64,000 nucleotides of DNA from an uncultured Clostridia bacterium (GCA_947629535.1 CANREC010000001.1:22460-86459), one strand, 5' to 3'; positions 1-8,843 are shown, counted from the first letter of the stretch. Translations and numbers: made by a program. The notes: generated by a model not told the origin, from the sequence alone.

Positions 1-1
1 T

Positions 2-892
2 CTCAAAAACTATATCGACGCCCACGGCAAGGAGCTCGGTATCCTCAAAGCGATGGGTTATTCAAGGTTTTCGGTCGCCAGACGCTTTTGGATCTTCGGC
101 CTCAGCGTGCTCTCGGGCGCTTTGATCGGTTTTGGTGTGGCTTATCTCTATATGCCGACCTTCTACCGTGTCCAAAATGCGGACGGAATTTTGCCGAAAA
201 TCGCAGTAGGTTTTCACTTCGAACTATTACTTTGTCTTGTCGTATTGCCGACGCTTGTGTTTGCGGGACTTGCGGTTTTATATGCTTTTTATAAGCTGAA
301 AGCTCCCGTGTTAAATTTATTGCGGGAAAGCCAAGAAAATACGATCAAAGCGCGCAGGGAAAAAGAGGGGCCTTTTTTGAAAGGGCTGAGGCTCGCAACA
401 TTGAAAAGTAAAAAATTACTCGTATTTTTGATCGCTTTTTCAGCATTTTGCTTTTCATCGATGGTACAGATGTCCCTCTCAATGCCCGATCTCGCAAGCG
501 AAACGTTTGCGTGGATGATCCTCATGATAGGGTTGATCTTGGCGTTCATGACGCTTTTGATGTCTCTTTCAAGCGTCGTAAAGGGGAACGCAAAGACGAT
601 CGCCATGATGCGTATCTTCGGATATGGATACGGCGTCTGTTCCGATCGGATCCTCGGCGCATACCGCCCGTTTGCCTATGTGGGCTTTGCTGTCGGAACG
701 GTTTATCAATTTATACTTTTGAAACTTATGCTTGGTTTGTTCTTTTCCGACGTCAATGTTCCCGCTTATACGTTCGATTGGAAAGCGCTGCTCATTGCAT
801 TATTTGCTTTTGTTGTCATGTACGAGTTCATTCTATTTTTATATGCGCAAAAAATCAAAAAGCTCTCGCTGAAATCGGTTATGGGGGAATAG
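2..892 (+). CDS. ABC transporter permease, FtsX/MacB-like, C-terminal part (5' truncated by window edge)
   Basis: The reading frame is open from base 2, so the first ATG in the ORF track (53) is internal and the gene begins before the window. About 296 codons are visible. The phrase KELGILKAMGYS is typical of the cytoplasmic turn after the first transmembrane helix in FtsX-type permeases, where it signals a repeated permease domain. At least six hydrophobic segments follow, with a charged cytoplasmic stretch (KARREKEGPF) between the halves. The protein ends LKSVMGE, as these permeases often do. An ATP-binding partner is presumably encoded upstream. The substrate cannot be told; lipoprotein, peptide or bacitracin-type export are all possible. 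A strong hairpin terminator follows. Confidence 0.75.
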   Translation, partial: LKNYIDAHGKELGILKAMGYSRFSVARRFWIFGLSVLSGALIGFGVAYLYMPTFYRVQNADGILPKIAVGFHFELLLCLVVLPTLVFAGLAVLYAFYKLKAPVLNLLRESQENTIKARREKEGPFLKGLRLATLKSKKLLVFLIAFSAFCFSSMVQMSLSMPDLASETFAWMILMIGLILAFMTLLMSLSSVVKGNAKTIAMMRIFGYGYGVCSDRILGAYRPFAYVGFAVGTVYQFILLKLMLGLFFSDVNVPAYTFDWKALLIALFAFVVMYEFILFLYAQKIKKLSLKSVMGE

Positions 893-926
893 GGACGGGC
901 CGTTCATACATATCATCCAATATAAT

Positions 927-955
927 GAAAAAGCGGCAAATTTGCCGCTTTTTTG
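927..955. terminator. Bidirectional intrinsic terminator
   Basis: AAGCGGCAAA and TTTGCCGCTT form a perfect 20-bp palindrome with A/T runs on both sides. It lies between the convergent permease (+) and smpB (-) and can serve both. Confidence 0.85.
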
Positions 956-978
956 CATGAAAGATATGATCGATAGCT

Positions 979-1422
979 TTACATCTTTGATTCTCTGTCC
1001 ATGGCGCGTTTCATGTCGCGTTCCTTGATCGCCTGTTTCTTGTCGTAGGTGTGCTTGCCCTTGCAGAGGGCGATCTCCACCTTGACGAGCGCGTCCCGAA
1101 AGTAGATCTTCAGCGGAACGAGGGTATAGCCTCTCTCATTGACTTTACCGACGATCTTTGAGATCTCTATGCGGTGGAGCAGAAGTTTCCTGTCCTTTCT
1201 CGAATCGCGCGTGGAGAAGGCGCCGCTCTTGTCGTAGAGGGCGATGTGCATGTTTTTCAGAAAGATCTCTCCGCCGCGTATCTCGCAGAAACTTTCCCCG
1301 AGAGAGGCGTGCCCCGCGCGCAGTGACTTTACTTCCGCGCCCTCGAGGACGAGCCCCGCCTCATACTTATCACCGATGAAGTATTCGAACGAGGCGGATT
1401 TGTTGACAGCAATGATTTTCAT
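979..1422 (-). CDS. smpB: SsrA-binding protein SmpB
   Basis: SmpB binds tmRNA and delivers it to stalled ribosomes for trans-translation. The 147-residue product has the family's beta-barrel core: EGAEVKSLRAGHASL near the N-terminus, the KNMHIALY segment, and LHRIEISKI followed by GYTLVPLKIYF. It ends with the basic tail KKQAIKERDMKRAMDRE, which becomes helical in the ribosome. The ORF track starts at 1428. The second ATG (1422) is preferred because a promoter TTGACA-N17-TAAAAT ends exactly 6 nt before it. That promoter overlaps the rnr stop codon, and no Shine-Dalgarno sequence is present, so a leaderless transcript is predicted besides read-through from secG-rnr. The order secG-rnr-smpB is conserved in Firmicutes. 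Confidence 0.96.
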   Translation of the reverse strand: MKIIAVNKSASFEYFIGDKYEAGLVLEGAEVKSLRAGHASLGESFCEIRGGEIFLKNMHIALYDKSGAFSTRDSRKDRKLLLHRIEISKIVGKVNERGYTLVPLKIYFRDALVKVEIALCKGKHTYDKKQAIKERDMKRAMDRESKM

Positions 1423-1425
1423 AGC

Positions 1426-1458
1426 CATATTTTACCATAGAGAAAGGGGTTTGTCAAA
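1426..1458 (-). promoter_or_regulatory. smpB promoter, leaderless type
   Basis: Read on the minus strand: TTGACA, 17-nt spacer, TAAAAT, then ATGGCT and the ATG at 1422. The -35 box contains the rnr TGA stop. The expected transcription start lies at the second ATG. Confidence 0.6.
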
Positions 1459-3535
1459 GGATTCCCGAGAGGGAGAACAGCACTCTCCTTGCGCCGCGGT
1501 CCACGCCGACGACTTCGACGAGGAGCTTTTTGCCGAGGCAAAAGGAATTTTTGGTCCCGCGCAGGAGCAAACGTTCTTCAATGAACTCGTAGCTGTCATC
1601 GGGGAGCGTTTCAATGGGGATGAGCCCCTCGATAGAGTTTGGAAGCTCCGCAAAGATGCCGAAGGACGTCACGCCCGACACGGTGGCCTCATACCTTTCC
1701 CCGATCTTATCCTGCATATAGGCGGTGACGTAGAGCGCGTCGACGTCCCGTTCGGCCTCCATGGCGTTCCTTTCGCATGCTGAGGAGCGGATAGAAACGC
1801 TCCCGACGCTGTTTTCGAACGTTTCGCGGGCCGAGGAGGCATTCTTCAGCGCCACCTTGATGATCCGATGGATACAGAGGTCGGGATAGCGGCGGATGGG
1901 GGAGGTGAAGTGGCAATAGCAATCGGAGGCGAGCCCGAAGTGCCCGATATTCTCGGGAGAATAGACGGCCTTCATCATCGATCGAAGCATGACGCGGTTG
2001 ACGACCGTCGCGAGGGGAGATGTGCCGAGGTTATCAAGAAGGGTTTGATAGTCCTGCGGCGACACGTTATCGGGATCGAATCGGGCTGCGACGCCGAGGC
2101 CCTTCAGAAAGGCGAGCAGGGATGCGGCCTTGTCCTCGGATGGTTTTTCGTGCACGCGATAGACGAAGGGCATCTGCATTTCCGTCATGATCGTGGCGAC
2201 CGATTCATTGGCGAGGATCATGAATTCTTCGATCATCTCGTGCGAGATCGTCCTGTTATGTTCGGGAATGGTGATCTTGCCGTCCGAATAGAGGATCTTT
2301 TGTTCCCGTAGGTCCATTTCGATCCCGCCGCGGCGCTTTCGGGCAGCTTTTAAGATCTCGGTGAGCTCCACAGCCGTTTTTACAAATTGAATGAGGTCGG
2401 GATACTCTGTGACTGCCGCCGCCTGCCCCTCTGCGATGGCTGTGACGGTGGAGTAAGTCATTCTGTGACGGGAGCATATGACGGAAGGAACGATCTTCTT
2501 TTGTATGACTTCGCCCTTCCTGTTGACCGTCATGAGACAGGAGAGGGTGAGCCGCGGCACGCCTTCGTTCAGCGAGCAGATGCCGTTGGAAAGGGAAGGG
2601 GGGAGCATGGGGAAAACGCGGTCGGGGAAATAGACGCTTGTCCCGCGCTTGAAGGCCTCTGTGTCGAGCAGGCTGTTCCGCTTGACATAATGCGAGACAT
2701 CTGCAATGTGCACGCCCAAGTGATAGAGTCCGCCCTCTTTTTCGACGGAAATCGCGTCGTCGATGTCCCTTGTGTCCTCGCCGTCGATCGTGATGATGAG
2801 GTTTTTCCGAAAATCGCTCCTTCCTTCGAGAGAGAGAAGGGGATCGGATTTGGCCTGCTTTTCGCCTTCGCGAAGAACGTCGTCGGGAAAGGCCTCAAAG
2901 AGGGAGTGGGCGCGGATGATCGCCTGTTCCTCTGTGAAGAAATCTCCGTCTTTTCCCAAGACCTCAACGATCTCGCCGATGGGCTGCCGTCCGCTGTACG
3001 ACTTGATCTCGGCGACGACCTTTTCTCCGCCGCGGCATCCCATAGATTTCCCGCGCGGGATCAAGACGTCCTCGGTGTATCTTGTATCGTCCGATGAGAC
3101 AAACCCGCCTGTCCTTTCGAAACGGAAGGAGCCGACGACTTCGCGGATGCCGTGTTCGATGATGGCAAGGACTTCGCCTTCGTCGCCGTTTCTGCCCCCG
3201 ACGCAGTAGCAGAGCACGTCGTCGCCGTGAAGGGCGTCTTTCATGGCTCTGCGGGGAAGAAAGAGCTTTTGCGATCCGTCATCGGGCAGAAAGAACCCGA
3301 AACCGCGCGCATTTCCGACGATCCTGCCGCGTTTGGCGCCGAATTGTTCGGCTGTCCCGAATCTTCCTTCGCAGTCTGACAAAAGATCTCCGCTGCGGAC
3401 GAGGGAGTAGAGCATGTCTTTCAGGGCGAGCGATCCGGCTCGCCCGAGACGAAGTTTACGCGCGATCTCCTCCGCCGTTCCAAGGGCGAAGGTGCCGTCC
3501 GTGATTTTTGTGAGGAGTATGTGTTTTACGTTCAA
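1454..3535 (-). CDS. rnr: Ribonuclease R (RNB-family 3'-5' exoribonuclease)
   Basis: This is a processive 3'-5' exoribonuclease that degrades structured RNA and works with tmRNA/SmpB, encoded next door. Domains in order are an N-terminal winged helix, a cold-shock OB fold (RGFGFFLPDDG), the RNB catalytic domain with the acidic cluster DTRDIDDAIS that binds Mg2+, and a C-terminal S1 domain (VSGVTSFGIFAELP). The ORF track starts at 3610, but a strong AAAGGAG lies 5 nt before a TTG at 3535 (MNVKHILL), giving 693 residues. The protein ends right after S1 and lacks the Lys-rich tail of many RNase R proteins. It is cotranscribed with secG upstream and smpB downstream. Confidence 0.95.
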   Translation of the reverse strand: MNVKHILLTKITDGTFALGTAEEIARKLRLGRAGSLALKDMLYSLVRSGDLLSDCEGRFGTAEQFGAKRGRIVGNARGFGFFLPDDGSQKLFLPRRAMKDALHGDDVLCYCVGGRNGDEGEVLAIIEHGIREVVGSFRFERTGGFVSSDDTRYTEDVLIPRGKSMGCRGGEKVVAEIKSYSGRQPIGEIVEVLGKDGDFFTEEQAIIRAHSLFEAFPDDVLREGEKQAKSDPLLSLEGRSDFRKNLIITIDGEDTRDIDDAISVEKEGGLYHLGVHIADVSHYVKRNSLLDTEAFKRGTSVYFPDRVFPMLPPSLSNGICSLNEGVPRLTLSCLMTVNRKGEVIQKKIVPSVICSRHRMTYSTVTAIAEGQAAAVTEYPDLIQFVKTAVELTEILKAARKRRGGIEMDLREQKILYSDGKITIPEHNRTISHEMIEEFMILANESVATIMTEMQMPFVYRVHEKPSEDKAASLLAFLKGLGVAARFDPDNVSPQDYQTLLDNLGTSPLATVVNRVMLRSMMKAVYSPENIGHFGLASDCYCHFTSPIRRYPDLCIHRIIKVALKNASSARETFENSVGSVSIRSSACERNAMEAERDVDALYVTAYMQDKIGERYEATVSGVTSFGIFAELPNSIEGLIPIETLPDDSYEFIEERLLLRGTKNSFCLGKKLLVEVVGVDRGARRVLFSLSGIL

Positions 3536-3597
3536 GATATCTCCTTTCAGGGCAAAGAAATAGGGCGACCAAAGCCGCCCCAAGGAATTTCCTTTGT

Positions 3598-3921
3598 TCA
3601 AATCGACCAAATGGCATCGATCTGCAAAATAAAGAACACGATCGCAAGAACGCCGAGCACGCCCAGACAGATATATGTCCAGAGCTTGAGCTTTGCTTCC
3701 GTCGATTTTCCTTTGTTCTTACCGTAGAATGTTTCGCTGGAGCCGCCGAGGGCGTCGATACCGTTGGAATTGCCGGGGGTAAGCATGACGAGGATGAGCG
3801 CCGCGACAGCCGCAACGAACATCAGAGCGATGAATACAAAACTGACGACCTGATAGGTATAATACGTCGACCAGTCCGGCGAGGGTTTGAGGAGGCTTGT
3901 GATGAAAGAAACAACATCCAT
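3598..3921 (-). CDS. secG: Preprotein translocase subunit SecG
   Basis: This small inner-membrane subunit of the SecYEG channel has 107 residues. Two hydrophobic helices (about residues 25-47 and 83-103) flank a cytoplasmic loop with the family signature GGSSETFYGKNKGKS. The N-terminus is about 20 residues longer than usual and contains a proline/tryptophan-rich stretch before the first helix. A GAAGGA motif precedes the start. The gene is first in a secG-rnr-smpB operon. Confidence 0.93.
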   Translation of the reverse strand: MDVVSFITSLLKPSPDWSTYYTYQVVSFVFIALMFVAAVAALILVMLTPGNSNGIDALGGSSETFYGKNKGKSTEAKLKLWTYICLGVLGVLAIVFFILQIDAIWSI

Positions 3922-4167
3922 ATTTCTTTATCCTTCTGAATTTTTACTTGATTCGTTAAAAAGTATACCATAGCAAAAAATAAATTGCAAGTTATTTTCA
4001 TTGAATTTCCGAAATTTCTTGTGAAAAAGAAGGTCTTTCCGACGATGAGATGGGGGAACGTCATGCCATATCGGGCACTTCTTTTTTGGTCTCTTTGCTT
4101 TCGTTTCCGTCCTCGGAAAAAAATGGTAAGGATTTTGTGAAAAATTTCGCAAACGAAAGTCCCGAAG
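3922..4167. other. Intergenic region, no gene seen
   Basis: About 250 bases between divergent secG and aroK. The only forward ORF here (from 4050) runs through the aroK promoter and has no coding-like composition or family match before aroK. No RNA gene was recognised. Confidence 0.5.
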
Positions 4168-4196
4168 TTGACAAATCTTTGCGCATATACTATAAT
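4168..4196 (+). promoter_or_regulatory. aroK promoter, leaderless type
   Basis: TTGACA (4168-4173), 17-nt spacer, TATAAT (4191-4196), then only 6 nt to the ATG at 4203. This is a full consensus sigma-A promoter with no room for a Shine-Dalgarno sequence in the transcript. Confidence 0.8.
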
Positions 4197-4202
4197 TCAA
4201 AT

Positions 4203-4712
4203 ATGGATAATTTGATTTTGATCGGAATGCCTTCCGCAGGCAAGAGCACAGCGGGCGTTCTCCTCGCAAAGAGGATCGGATACGGTTTCGTGGACTGCGA
4301 TCTCATGATCCAAGGCGAAGAGAGAAGCCTCCTTTGCGACCTCATCGACGCGAAGGGGACGGACGGATATCTTGAGATCGAGAATCGCATTTGCTCGGGG
4401 CTGTTCGTCTCCCGCTGCGTCGTCGCGACGGGCGGTAGCGTCTGCTACTGCGAAGAGGCGATGGAACACCTCAAATCTCTCGGGACGATCATCTATCTCG
4501 AGATCGGCGCAGAAGAGGCCGAACGCCGTCTTACCAATCTGAAAAGACGGGGCGTCGTCATGCACGGCGGGATCAGGACGATCAAGGAACTCCATAAAGA
4601 GAGGGTCCCTCTCTATGAAAAATATGCCGACATTGTCGTAGACTGCAACGGTCTGACCATCGATGAGACCGTTGAGACGCTTGCCGCCGCGGCGGGATTC
4701 CGCCAGTTGTGA
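4203..4712 (+). CDS. aroK: Shikimate kinase
   Basis: It phosphorylates shikimate with ATP, the fifth step of the chorismate pathway. The 169-residue protein has a Walker A motif GMPSAGKST at residues 8-16, the DCD motif (VDCDLMIQ) that binds Mg2+ and shikimate, and a Walker B-like VATGGSVC. The ATG at 4203 is chosen because the longer ORF from 4050 would include the promoter. The panE GTG overlaps its stop (GTGA). aroA, encoding the next enzyme, is in this window at 17.5 kb but is not linked. Confidence 0.92.
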   Translation: MDNLILIGMPSAGKSTAGVLLAKRIGYGFVDCDLMIQGEERSLLCDLIDAKGTDGYLEIENRICSGLFVSRCVVATGGSVCYCEEAMEHLKSLGTIIYLEIGAEEAERRLTNLKRRGVVMHGGIRTIKELHKERVPLYEKYADIVVDCNGLTIDETVETLAAAAGFRQL

Positions 4713-5677
4713 GGGTCCTTGTCTATGGCGCAGGCGCCATGGGGACGAGCCTCGGCGTCCTTTTGACGCGCGGGGGCGTTCCCTGTGAGCTCGTCACGCG
4801 GAATGCCGCCCACACGGCGGCGATGAGAACGAGCGGCGCAGACCTCATTGAGGGCGGGAAGGAGAGCACGACGGCAGTCTCCGCCTCCCTGCCGCAGGAG
4901 ATGAAGGGGACGTATGACGTCATCTTCCTTGCGACGCGGCAGAAAGAGAACGAAAGGATCGCGCGTTTTCTGTTGCCCTTCCTCGCCGAGGACGGGGCCG
5001 TTGTCACTGTGCAGAACGGTCTGCCCGAAGAGGGACTTGCCGAAGTTTTCGGGCCCGACAGGGTCTACGGCGCAGCGCTCGGCTGGGGCGCAGAGCTCCT
5101 TTCCCCCGCGAAAGTCGTCGTGACGTCCGAGGAGTATGCCCTTGCGCTCGGCGCATTCGGAAAGGGAAATAAAACTTCTGAGATCGCCGCGCTCTTAAAA
5201 AAGGGCGGGATCGGCGTCACGATCGGCGATCTGAAGGAGATCCGCTATTCCAAGCTCGTCGTCAATGCGTCCCTCTCGACGCTGTCGACGATCTCGGGCC
5301 TGACGTTCGGCGTACTCTCCGCGAAATACAAGAAACTCACTTTGGCCCTCATGCGCGAGACCGTCGCGGTCGCGCGGGCGGAAGGGTGTAAACAGCTCGT
5401 GCAGAACGGGCATGACATCGGGAAACTCTTTTCAAGTCCCTTTGCGGGGATCGTTCTTCCGCATGCGATGAAGAAACATCGGAATATCCGCTCGGGCATG
5501 CTCAAGGACATCGGCGCGGGCAGACGGTGCGATGTGGACTTCGTCGCGGGCGCCGTCGTGAAGGCGGGGGAACGGCTGAACGTTGACACTCCGAAACTTC
5601 GTGCGGCGGTCGCGCTCGTCCACGACATCGAAAACGGCCTTGCGGAGCTTTCTCCCGAAACATTAAAATTGATCTGA
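4709..5677 (+). CDS. panE: 2-dehydropantoate 2-reductase (ketopantoate reductase family)
   Basis: It probably reduces 2-dehydropantoate to pantoate with NADPH in coenzyme A synthesis. The 322-residue product begins with the dinucleotide-binding loop VYGAGAMGTSLG. It has FLATRQKENERI and VVTVQNGLPEE typical of ApbA/PanE, and the C-terminal helical domain with KLVVNASLSTLSTI, where Lys and Asn are the usual catalytic and binding residues. GTG is the start and overlaps the aroK stop, so translation is coupled. The family includes related reductases, so the exact substrate is inferred. Confidence 0.85.
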   Translation: MRVLVYGAGAMGTSLGVLLTRGGVPCELVTRNAAHTAAMRTSGADLIEGGKESTTAVSASLPQEMKGTYDVIFLATRQKENERIARFLLPFLAEDGAVVTVQNGLPEEGLAEVFGPDRVYGAALGWGAELLSPAKVVVTSEEYALALGAFGKGNKTSEIAALLKKGGIGVTIGDLKEIRYSKLVVNASLSTLSTISGLTFGVLSAKYKKLTLALMRETVAVARAEGCKQLVQNGHDIGKLFSSPFAGIVLPHAMKKHRNIRSGMLKDIGAGRRCDVDFVAGAVVKAGERLNVDTPKLRAAVALVHDIENGLAELSPETLKLI

Positions 5678-5687
5678 TCGATCCTCC

Positions 5688-5718
5688 CATTGACGCCGTC
5701 CGACGGTCCTTTTTTTGT
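5688..5718 (+). terminator. Possible intrinsic terminator after panE
   Basis: A short GC-rich inverted repeat (GCCGTC/GACGGT) is followed by seven T residues. The hairpin is weak because the loop is tight. Confidence 0.35.
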
Positions 5719-5766
5719 GTAAGGGAGTTGCGGCGGATGGGGAGATCGACAGGAAGGAAACAGACT

Positions 5767-7398
5767 ATGGACTATAAAGCACTTGCGGAGCGTTTGCTCC
5801 CCGGGGATTATCCCGCACTCGCATCCTATGAAGAAAAATACCCGCCGCGCAATTTGCCGAAGGGGGCTCAGGTGACCCGACTTGCTCCCTCGCCGACGGG
5901 TTTCATTCATCTCGGCAATCTCTTTGCTGCCATTGCCAACGAACGCATCGCCCATCAGAGCGGCGGCATTCTGTATCTCCGCATCGAGGATACGGACTTA
6001 AAGCGCAAGGTCGACGGGGCCGTCGAGGCCGTCAAAAATGCGCTCCGCTACTTTGACATCAGGTTTGATGAGGGGGCGGAGATCGACGGGGATAACACCT
6101 ATGCGCCGTGGTATCAGCGCCAGAGGGCGGAGATCTACCGTGCCTTCGTGAAACATCTCATCGAGATCGGCAGGGCGTATCCCTGTTTCTGTTCCGAAGA
6201 AGAACTGGAATGTCTCCGCGAGGAACAGACGGCCAAGAAGGAGATCACGGGCTACTACGGGAAGTATGCCCGTTGCCGCAACCTTTCCGAGGAAGAAATT
6301 TACAAAAAGTTGGACGAAGGCAAGCCCTTTGTCATCCGCTTGCGGTCGATGGGAGATCCCGAGAACAAGATCAAGTTCTGCGACGCGATCAAGGGAGAGA
6401 TCACTGTCACAGAAAACGATCAGGACGTTGTCATATTAAAATCGGACGGCATTCCGACCTACCATTTCGCCCATGCCATCGACGACCACTTCATGCGGAC
6501 GACCCTCGTCATCCGCGGAGAAGAGTGGCTGGCGTCATTGCCCATCCATATCGAGCTCTTCGATGCGCTCGGATTCGAACGTCCCCGTTACGGACACAAC
6601 TGCTCATTGATGAAACAGGACGGCGAGACGAGGAGAAAACTCTCCAAGCGCAAAGACCCTGAGCTTTCTCTCGAATTTTACCGCAAGGAGGGGTATTATG
6701 CCCGCGCCGTCAAGGTGTACATGCTGACGCTCCTCAATTCCAATTTCGAGGAATGGTATCTGAAAAATCCCGACAAGCCGCTTGAAGAGTTCAAATTTTC
6801 GGCGGAAAAGATGTCGAAGAGCGGAACGCTGTTCGACATCGACAAGCTCAACGATATTTCCAAGAACGAGCTCTCCAAACTTTCAGCCGAGGAAATGTTC
6901 AGCTTTTTGAAAACATGGGCGGACGAATTCGGCAGCGAGGAGGAGAAACTTCGTTTCAGCGAAAGTGAAAAAATGCTGAAGGTCCTCACGCTTTGCATGG
7001 GTATCGGCGGGAAGAAACGCAGAAAGGACATCACGACCGCCTCGCAGGCCATGGGGCTTTTGGGATATTTCTTTGAACGGCCCGCAGAATTTGAGGCTTA
7101 CCGCGTGGAAGATGTGGACAAAACGGCGATTTTGAAGGGTTTCCTCGCAAAATATGACGCCAAAGATGATTCGCAGACCTGGTTTGCGAAGATCAAGGAG
7201 ATCGCATCCGAAAACGGCTTTGCCGCGGAGATGAAGGACTATAAAGCTGACCCCGAGGCCTATAAGGGCAGCGTCGCAGACGTTGCCGAGGTCCTGCGCA
7301 TCGCGACGACGGGAAAGGCCAATACGCCCGACCTTTGGACCATTCAACAGATCTTGGGCGAAACAGAGACAAGGGCAAGGATCGCGGCCGCCCTTTAA
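5767..7398 (+). CDS. gltX: Glutamate--tRNA ligase
   Basis: This class I synthetase charges tRNA with glutamate. The 543-residue protein has the HIGH-type motif in PSPTGFIHLGNL, the substrate residues in YLRIEDTD, and the KMSKS-type motif KLSKRKD. A Cys-rich stretch (YPCFCSEEEL) resembles the usual zinc-like insertion. The ORF track starts at a TTG (5728); the ATG at 5767 is preferred because AGGAAGG lies at the right distance. The sequence has several insertions relative to the E. coli enzyme, as seen in a clostridial subfamily. Whether it is discriminating or also charges tRNA-Gln is not visible here. No T-box leader is present. Confidence 0.92.
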   Translation: MDYKALAERLLPGDYPALASYEEKYPPRNLPKGAQVTRLAPSPTGFIHLGNLFAAIANERIAHQSGGILYLRIEDTDLKRKVDGAVEAVKNALRYFDIRFDEGAEIDGDNTYAPWYQRQRAEIYRAFVKHLIEIGRAYPCFCSEEELECLREEQTAKKEITGYYGKYARCRNLSEEEIYKKLDEGKPFVIRLRSMGDPENKIKFCDAIKGEITVTENDQDVVILKSDGIPTYHFAHAIDDHFMRTTLVIRGEEWLASLPIHIELFDALGFERPRYGHNCSLMKQDGETRRKLSKRKDPELSLEFYRKEGYYARAVKVYMLTLLNSNFEEWYLKNPDKPLEEFKFSAEKMSKSGTLFDIDKLNDISKNELSKLSAEEMFSFLKTWADEFGSEEEKLRFSESEKMLKVLTLCMGIGGKKRRKDITTASQAMGLLGYFFERPAEFEAYRVEDVDKTAILKGFLAKYDAKDDSQTWFAKIKEIASENGFAAEMKDYKADPEAYKGSVADVAEVLRIATTGKANTPDLWTIQQILGETETRARIAAAL

Positions 7399-7422
7399 GG
7401 CCGCGGATACAGAGGAGAACCT

Positions 7423-8253
7423 ATGAGCAGGGCAGACCGCATCTTCATCGAAAACTGCAGAGACATTCTCGAAAACGGTGTTTGGGACACCAATGCGGAA
7501 GTTCGTCCCCATTGGGACGACGGCACGCCCGCCCATACGGTCAAGAAGTTCGGCGTCGTCAACCGCTACAATTTGCAGGAAGAATTTCCCATTTTGACCC
7601 TTCGCCGTACGGCCATCAAGAGCTGTATCGACGAAATTCTCTGGATCTGGCAGAAAAAGAGCAACAACATTCACGACCTTCATTCCCACATCTGGGACAG
7701 TTGGGCGGATGAGAGCGGCAGTATCGGCAAGGCCTACGGCTATCAGCTTGCACAGAAGTCGAAGTACGCGGAAGGGGAGTTCGATCAGGTCGACCGTGTG
7801 CTGTTCGATCTGAAACATCACCCCGCGTCGCGCAGGATCTTGACAAATCTGTATAATTTCAGCGATCTGTATGAAATGCACCTGTATCCGTGCGCATATT
7901 CCATGACGTTCAACGTCTCGGGGGATACTCTCAACGGCATTCTGAATCAACGTTCCAACGACGTTTTGACGGCCAACAACTGGAATGTCGTGCAGTACGC
8001 GATCCTCCTCATCATGTTTGCACAGGTGAGCGGTCTCAAGGCAGGGGAGCTCGTGCACGTCATTGCCGACGCCCATATCTACGACCGCCACGTCGATATC
8101 GTCAAGGAGATCATCGAAAGAGAGCCTCTTCCCGCGCCAAAACTCATCGTCGACTCCGATATCAAAAATTTCTACGATTTTACAGTGGATTCCTTCAGGT
8201 TAGAAGGGTATCAATTTCACCCCCTCGATAAGAAAATCCCCGTCGCAATTTGA
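7423..8253 (+). CDS. thyA: Thymidylate synthase ThyA
   Basis: It converts dUMP to dTMP using methylenetetrahydrofolate, producing dihydrofolate that the adjacent folA product recycles. The 276-residue protein shows the active-site segment LYPCAYSMTFNV with the catalytic Cys, QRSNDVLTANNWNVVQYA for dUMP binding, and the C-terminal FHPLDKKIPVAI. Asn in SNDVLTANNWN replaces the more usual SxDxxLGxPFN arrangement, as in the longer Firmicutes ThyA subfamily. GAGGAGA precedes the start. The gene lies 24 nt after gltX. One of the dispersed palindromes separates it from folA. Confidence 0.94.
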   Translation: MSRADRIFIENCRDILENGVWDTNAEVRPHWDDGTPAHTVKKFGVVNRYNLQEEFPILTLRRTAIKSCIDEILWIWQKKSNNIHDLHSHIWDSWADESGSIGKAYGYQLAQKSKYAEGEFDQVDRVLFDLKHHPASRRILTNLYNFSDLYEMHLYPCAYSMTFNVSGDTLNGILNQRSNDVLTANNWNVVQYAILLIMFAQVSGLKAGELVHVIADAHIYDRHVDIVKEIIEREPLPAPKLIVDSDIKNFYDFTVDSFRLEGYQFHPLDKKIPVAI

Positions 8254-8278
8254 CGTTTTCGACATTTTGCATAGTACT
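8250..8278 (+). promoter_or_regulatory. Possible folA promoter
   Basis: TTGACG (8250-8255) is followed after 17 nt by AGTACT; TACTAT, two bases further on, is an alternative -10. The dispersed palindrome covers the -10 and start region, so a bound protein would block this promoter. Confidence 0.35.
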
Positions 8279-8293
8279 ATGTCAGACATAATA
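8270..8293. repeat. Dispersed palindrome copy 1 (thyA-folA gap)
   Basis: Core TATGTCAGACATA (8278-8290) is a perfect palindrome about one central base (8284). The left arm extends to CATAGTACTATGTC; the right arm ends GACATAATA. It begins 17 nt after the thyA stop and abuts the folA ribosome binding site. Confidence 0.85.
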
Positions 8294-8310
8294 AAGGAGA
8301 AAAGCCAAAA

Positions 8311-8805
8311 ATGAAGGCAATTTTCCACTGTGACAAGCATTGGGGCATCGGGAAGAGCAACGATTTGATGTTCTCGCTCCCCAAGGACATGAAGTTCTTC
8401 CGCGAGACCACGACGGGAAAAATTGTCGTCATGGGACGGAACACACTTTTCTCTTTTCCGAACGGAAAACCCTTAAAAAACCGCATCAATATCGTGCTCT
8501 CCCCGAATGACATCGACGGGGTCAGGACAGCCCATGACCTTGACGAACTCTTTGAGGAAATAAAAAAATACCCGCCCGACGACGTCTTTGTCATCGGCGG
8601 CGCAAGCGTTTATCGAACGTTGATCCCATATTGCACGGAAGTTTTGGTGACAAAAGTGGACGCAGACGGCGGGGCGGATGTCTTTGTTCCCGACCTCGAC
8701 CTCGATCCGAACTTTGAATGTTTTTCCGAAAGCGACCCCGTCGAGGACAACGGTTACATTACCCGTTACTGTCTCTATAAAAATCAATTTGTAAAGTCAT
8801 TTTGA
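8311..8805 (+). CDS. folA: Dihydrofolate reductase
   Basis: It reduces dihydrofolate to tetrahydrofolate with NADPH. The 164-residue protein has WGIGKSNDLMFSLPKDMKFF (substrate and nicotinamide loop), VVMGRNTLFSFP (NADPH phosphate binding) and VIGGASVYRTLIP (dinucleotide contact). The acidic residue of the active site is the Asp in KSND/LPKD. The start is fixed by AAAGGAGA. The protein functionally pairs with thyA directly upstream. The dispersed palindrome sits between its promoter candidate and the Shine-Dalgarno sequence, so its expression may be separately controlled. Confidence 0.94.
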   Translation: MKAIFHCDKHWGIGKSNDLMFSLPKDMKFFRETTTGKIVVMGRNTLFSFPNGKPLKNRINIVLSPNDIDGVRTAHDLDELFEEIKKYPPDDVFVIGGASVYRTLIPYCTEVLVTKVDADGGADVFVPDLDLDPNFECFSESDPVEDNGYITRYCLYKNQFVKSF

Positions 8806-8810
8806 AAGCA

Positions 8811-8843
8811 GAAACCCGTTTGCATGACAGCGAACGGGTTTTT
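8811..8843. terminator. Intrinsic terminator after folA
   Basis: AAACCCGTT and AACGGGTTT form a 9-bp stem with a 12-nt loop, followed by T residues. It lies in the convergent gap between folA and the ASCH gene. Confidence 0.8.

Noticed and set aside
4050-4202. Upstream extension of the aroK frame
   Set aside because: It covers the consensus promoter; the family start and Walker A spacing fit the ATG at 4203.
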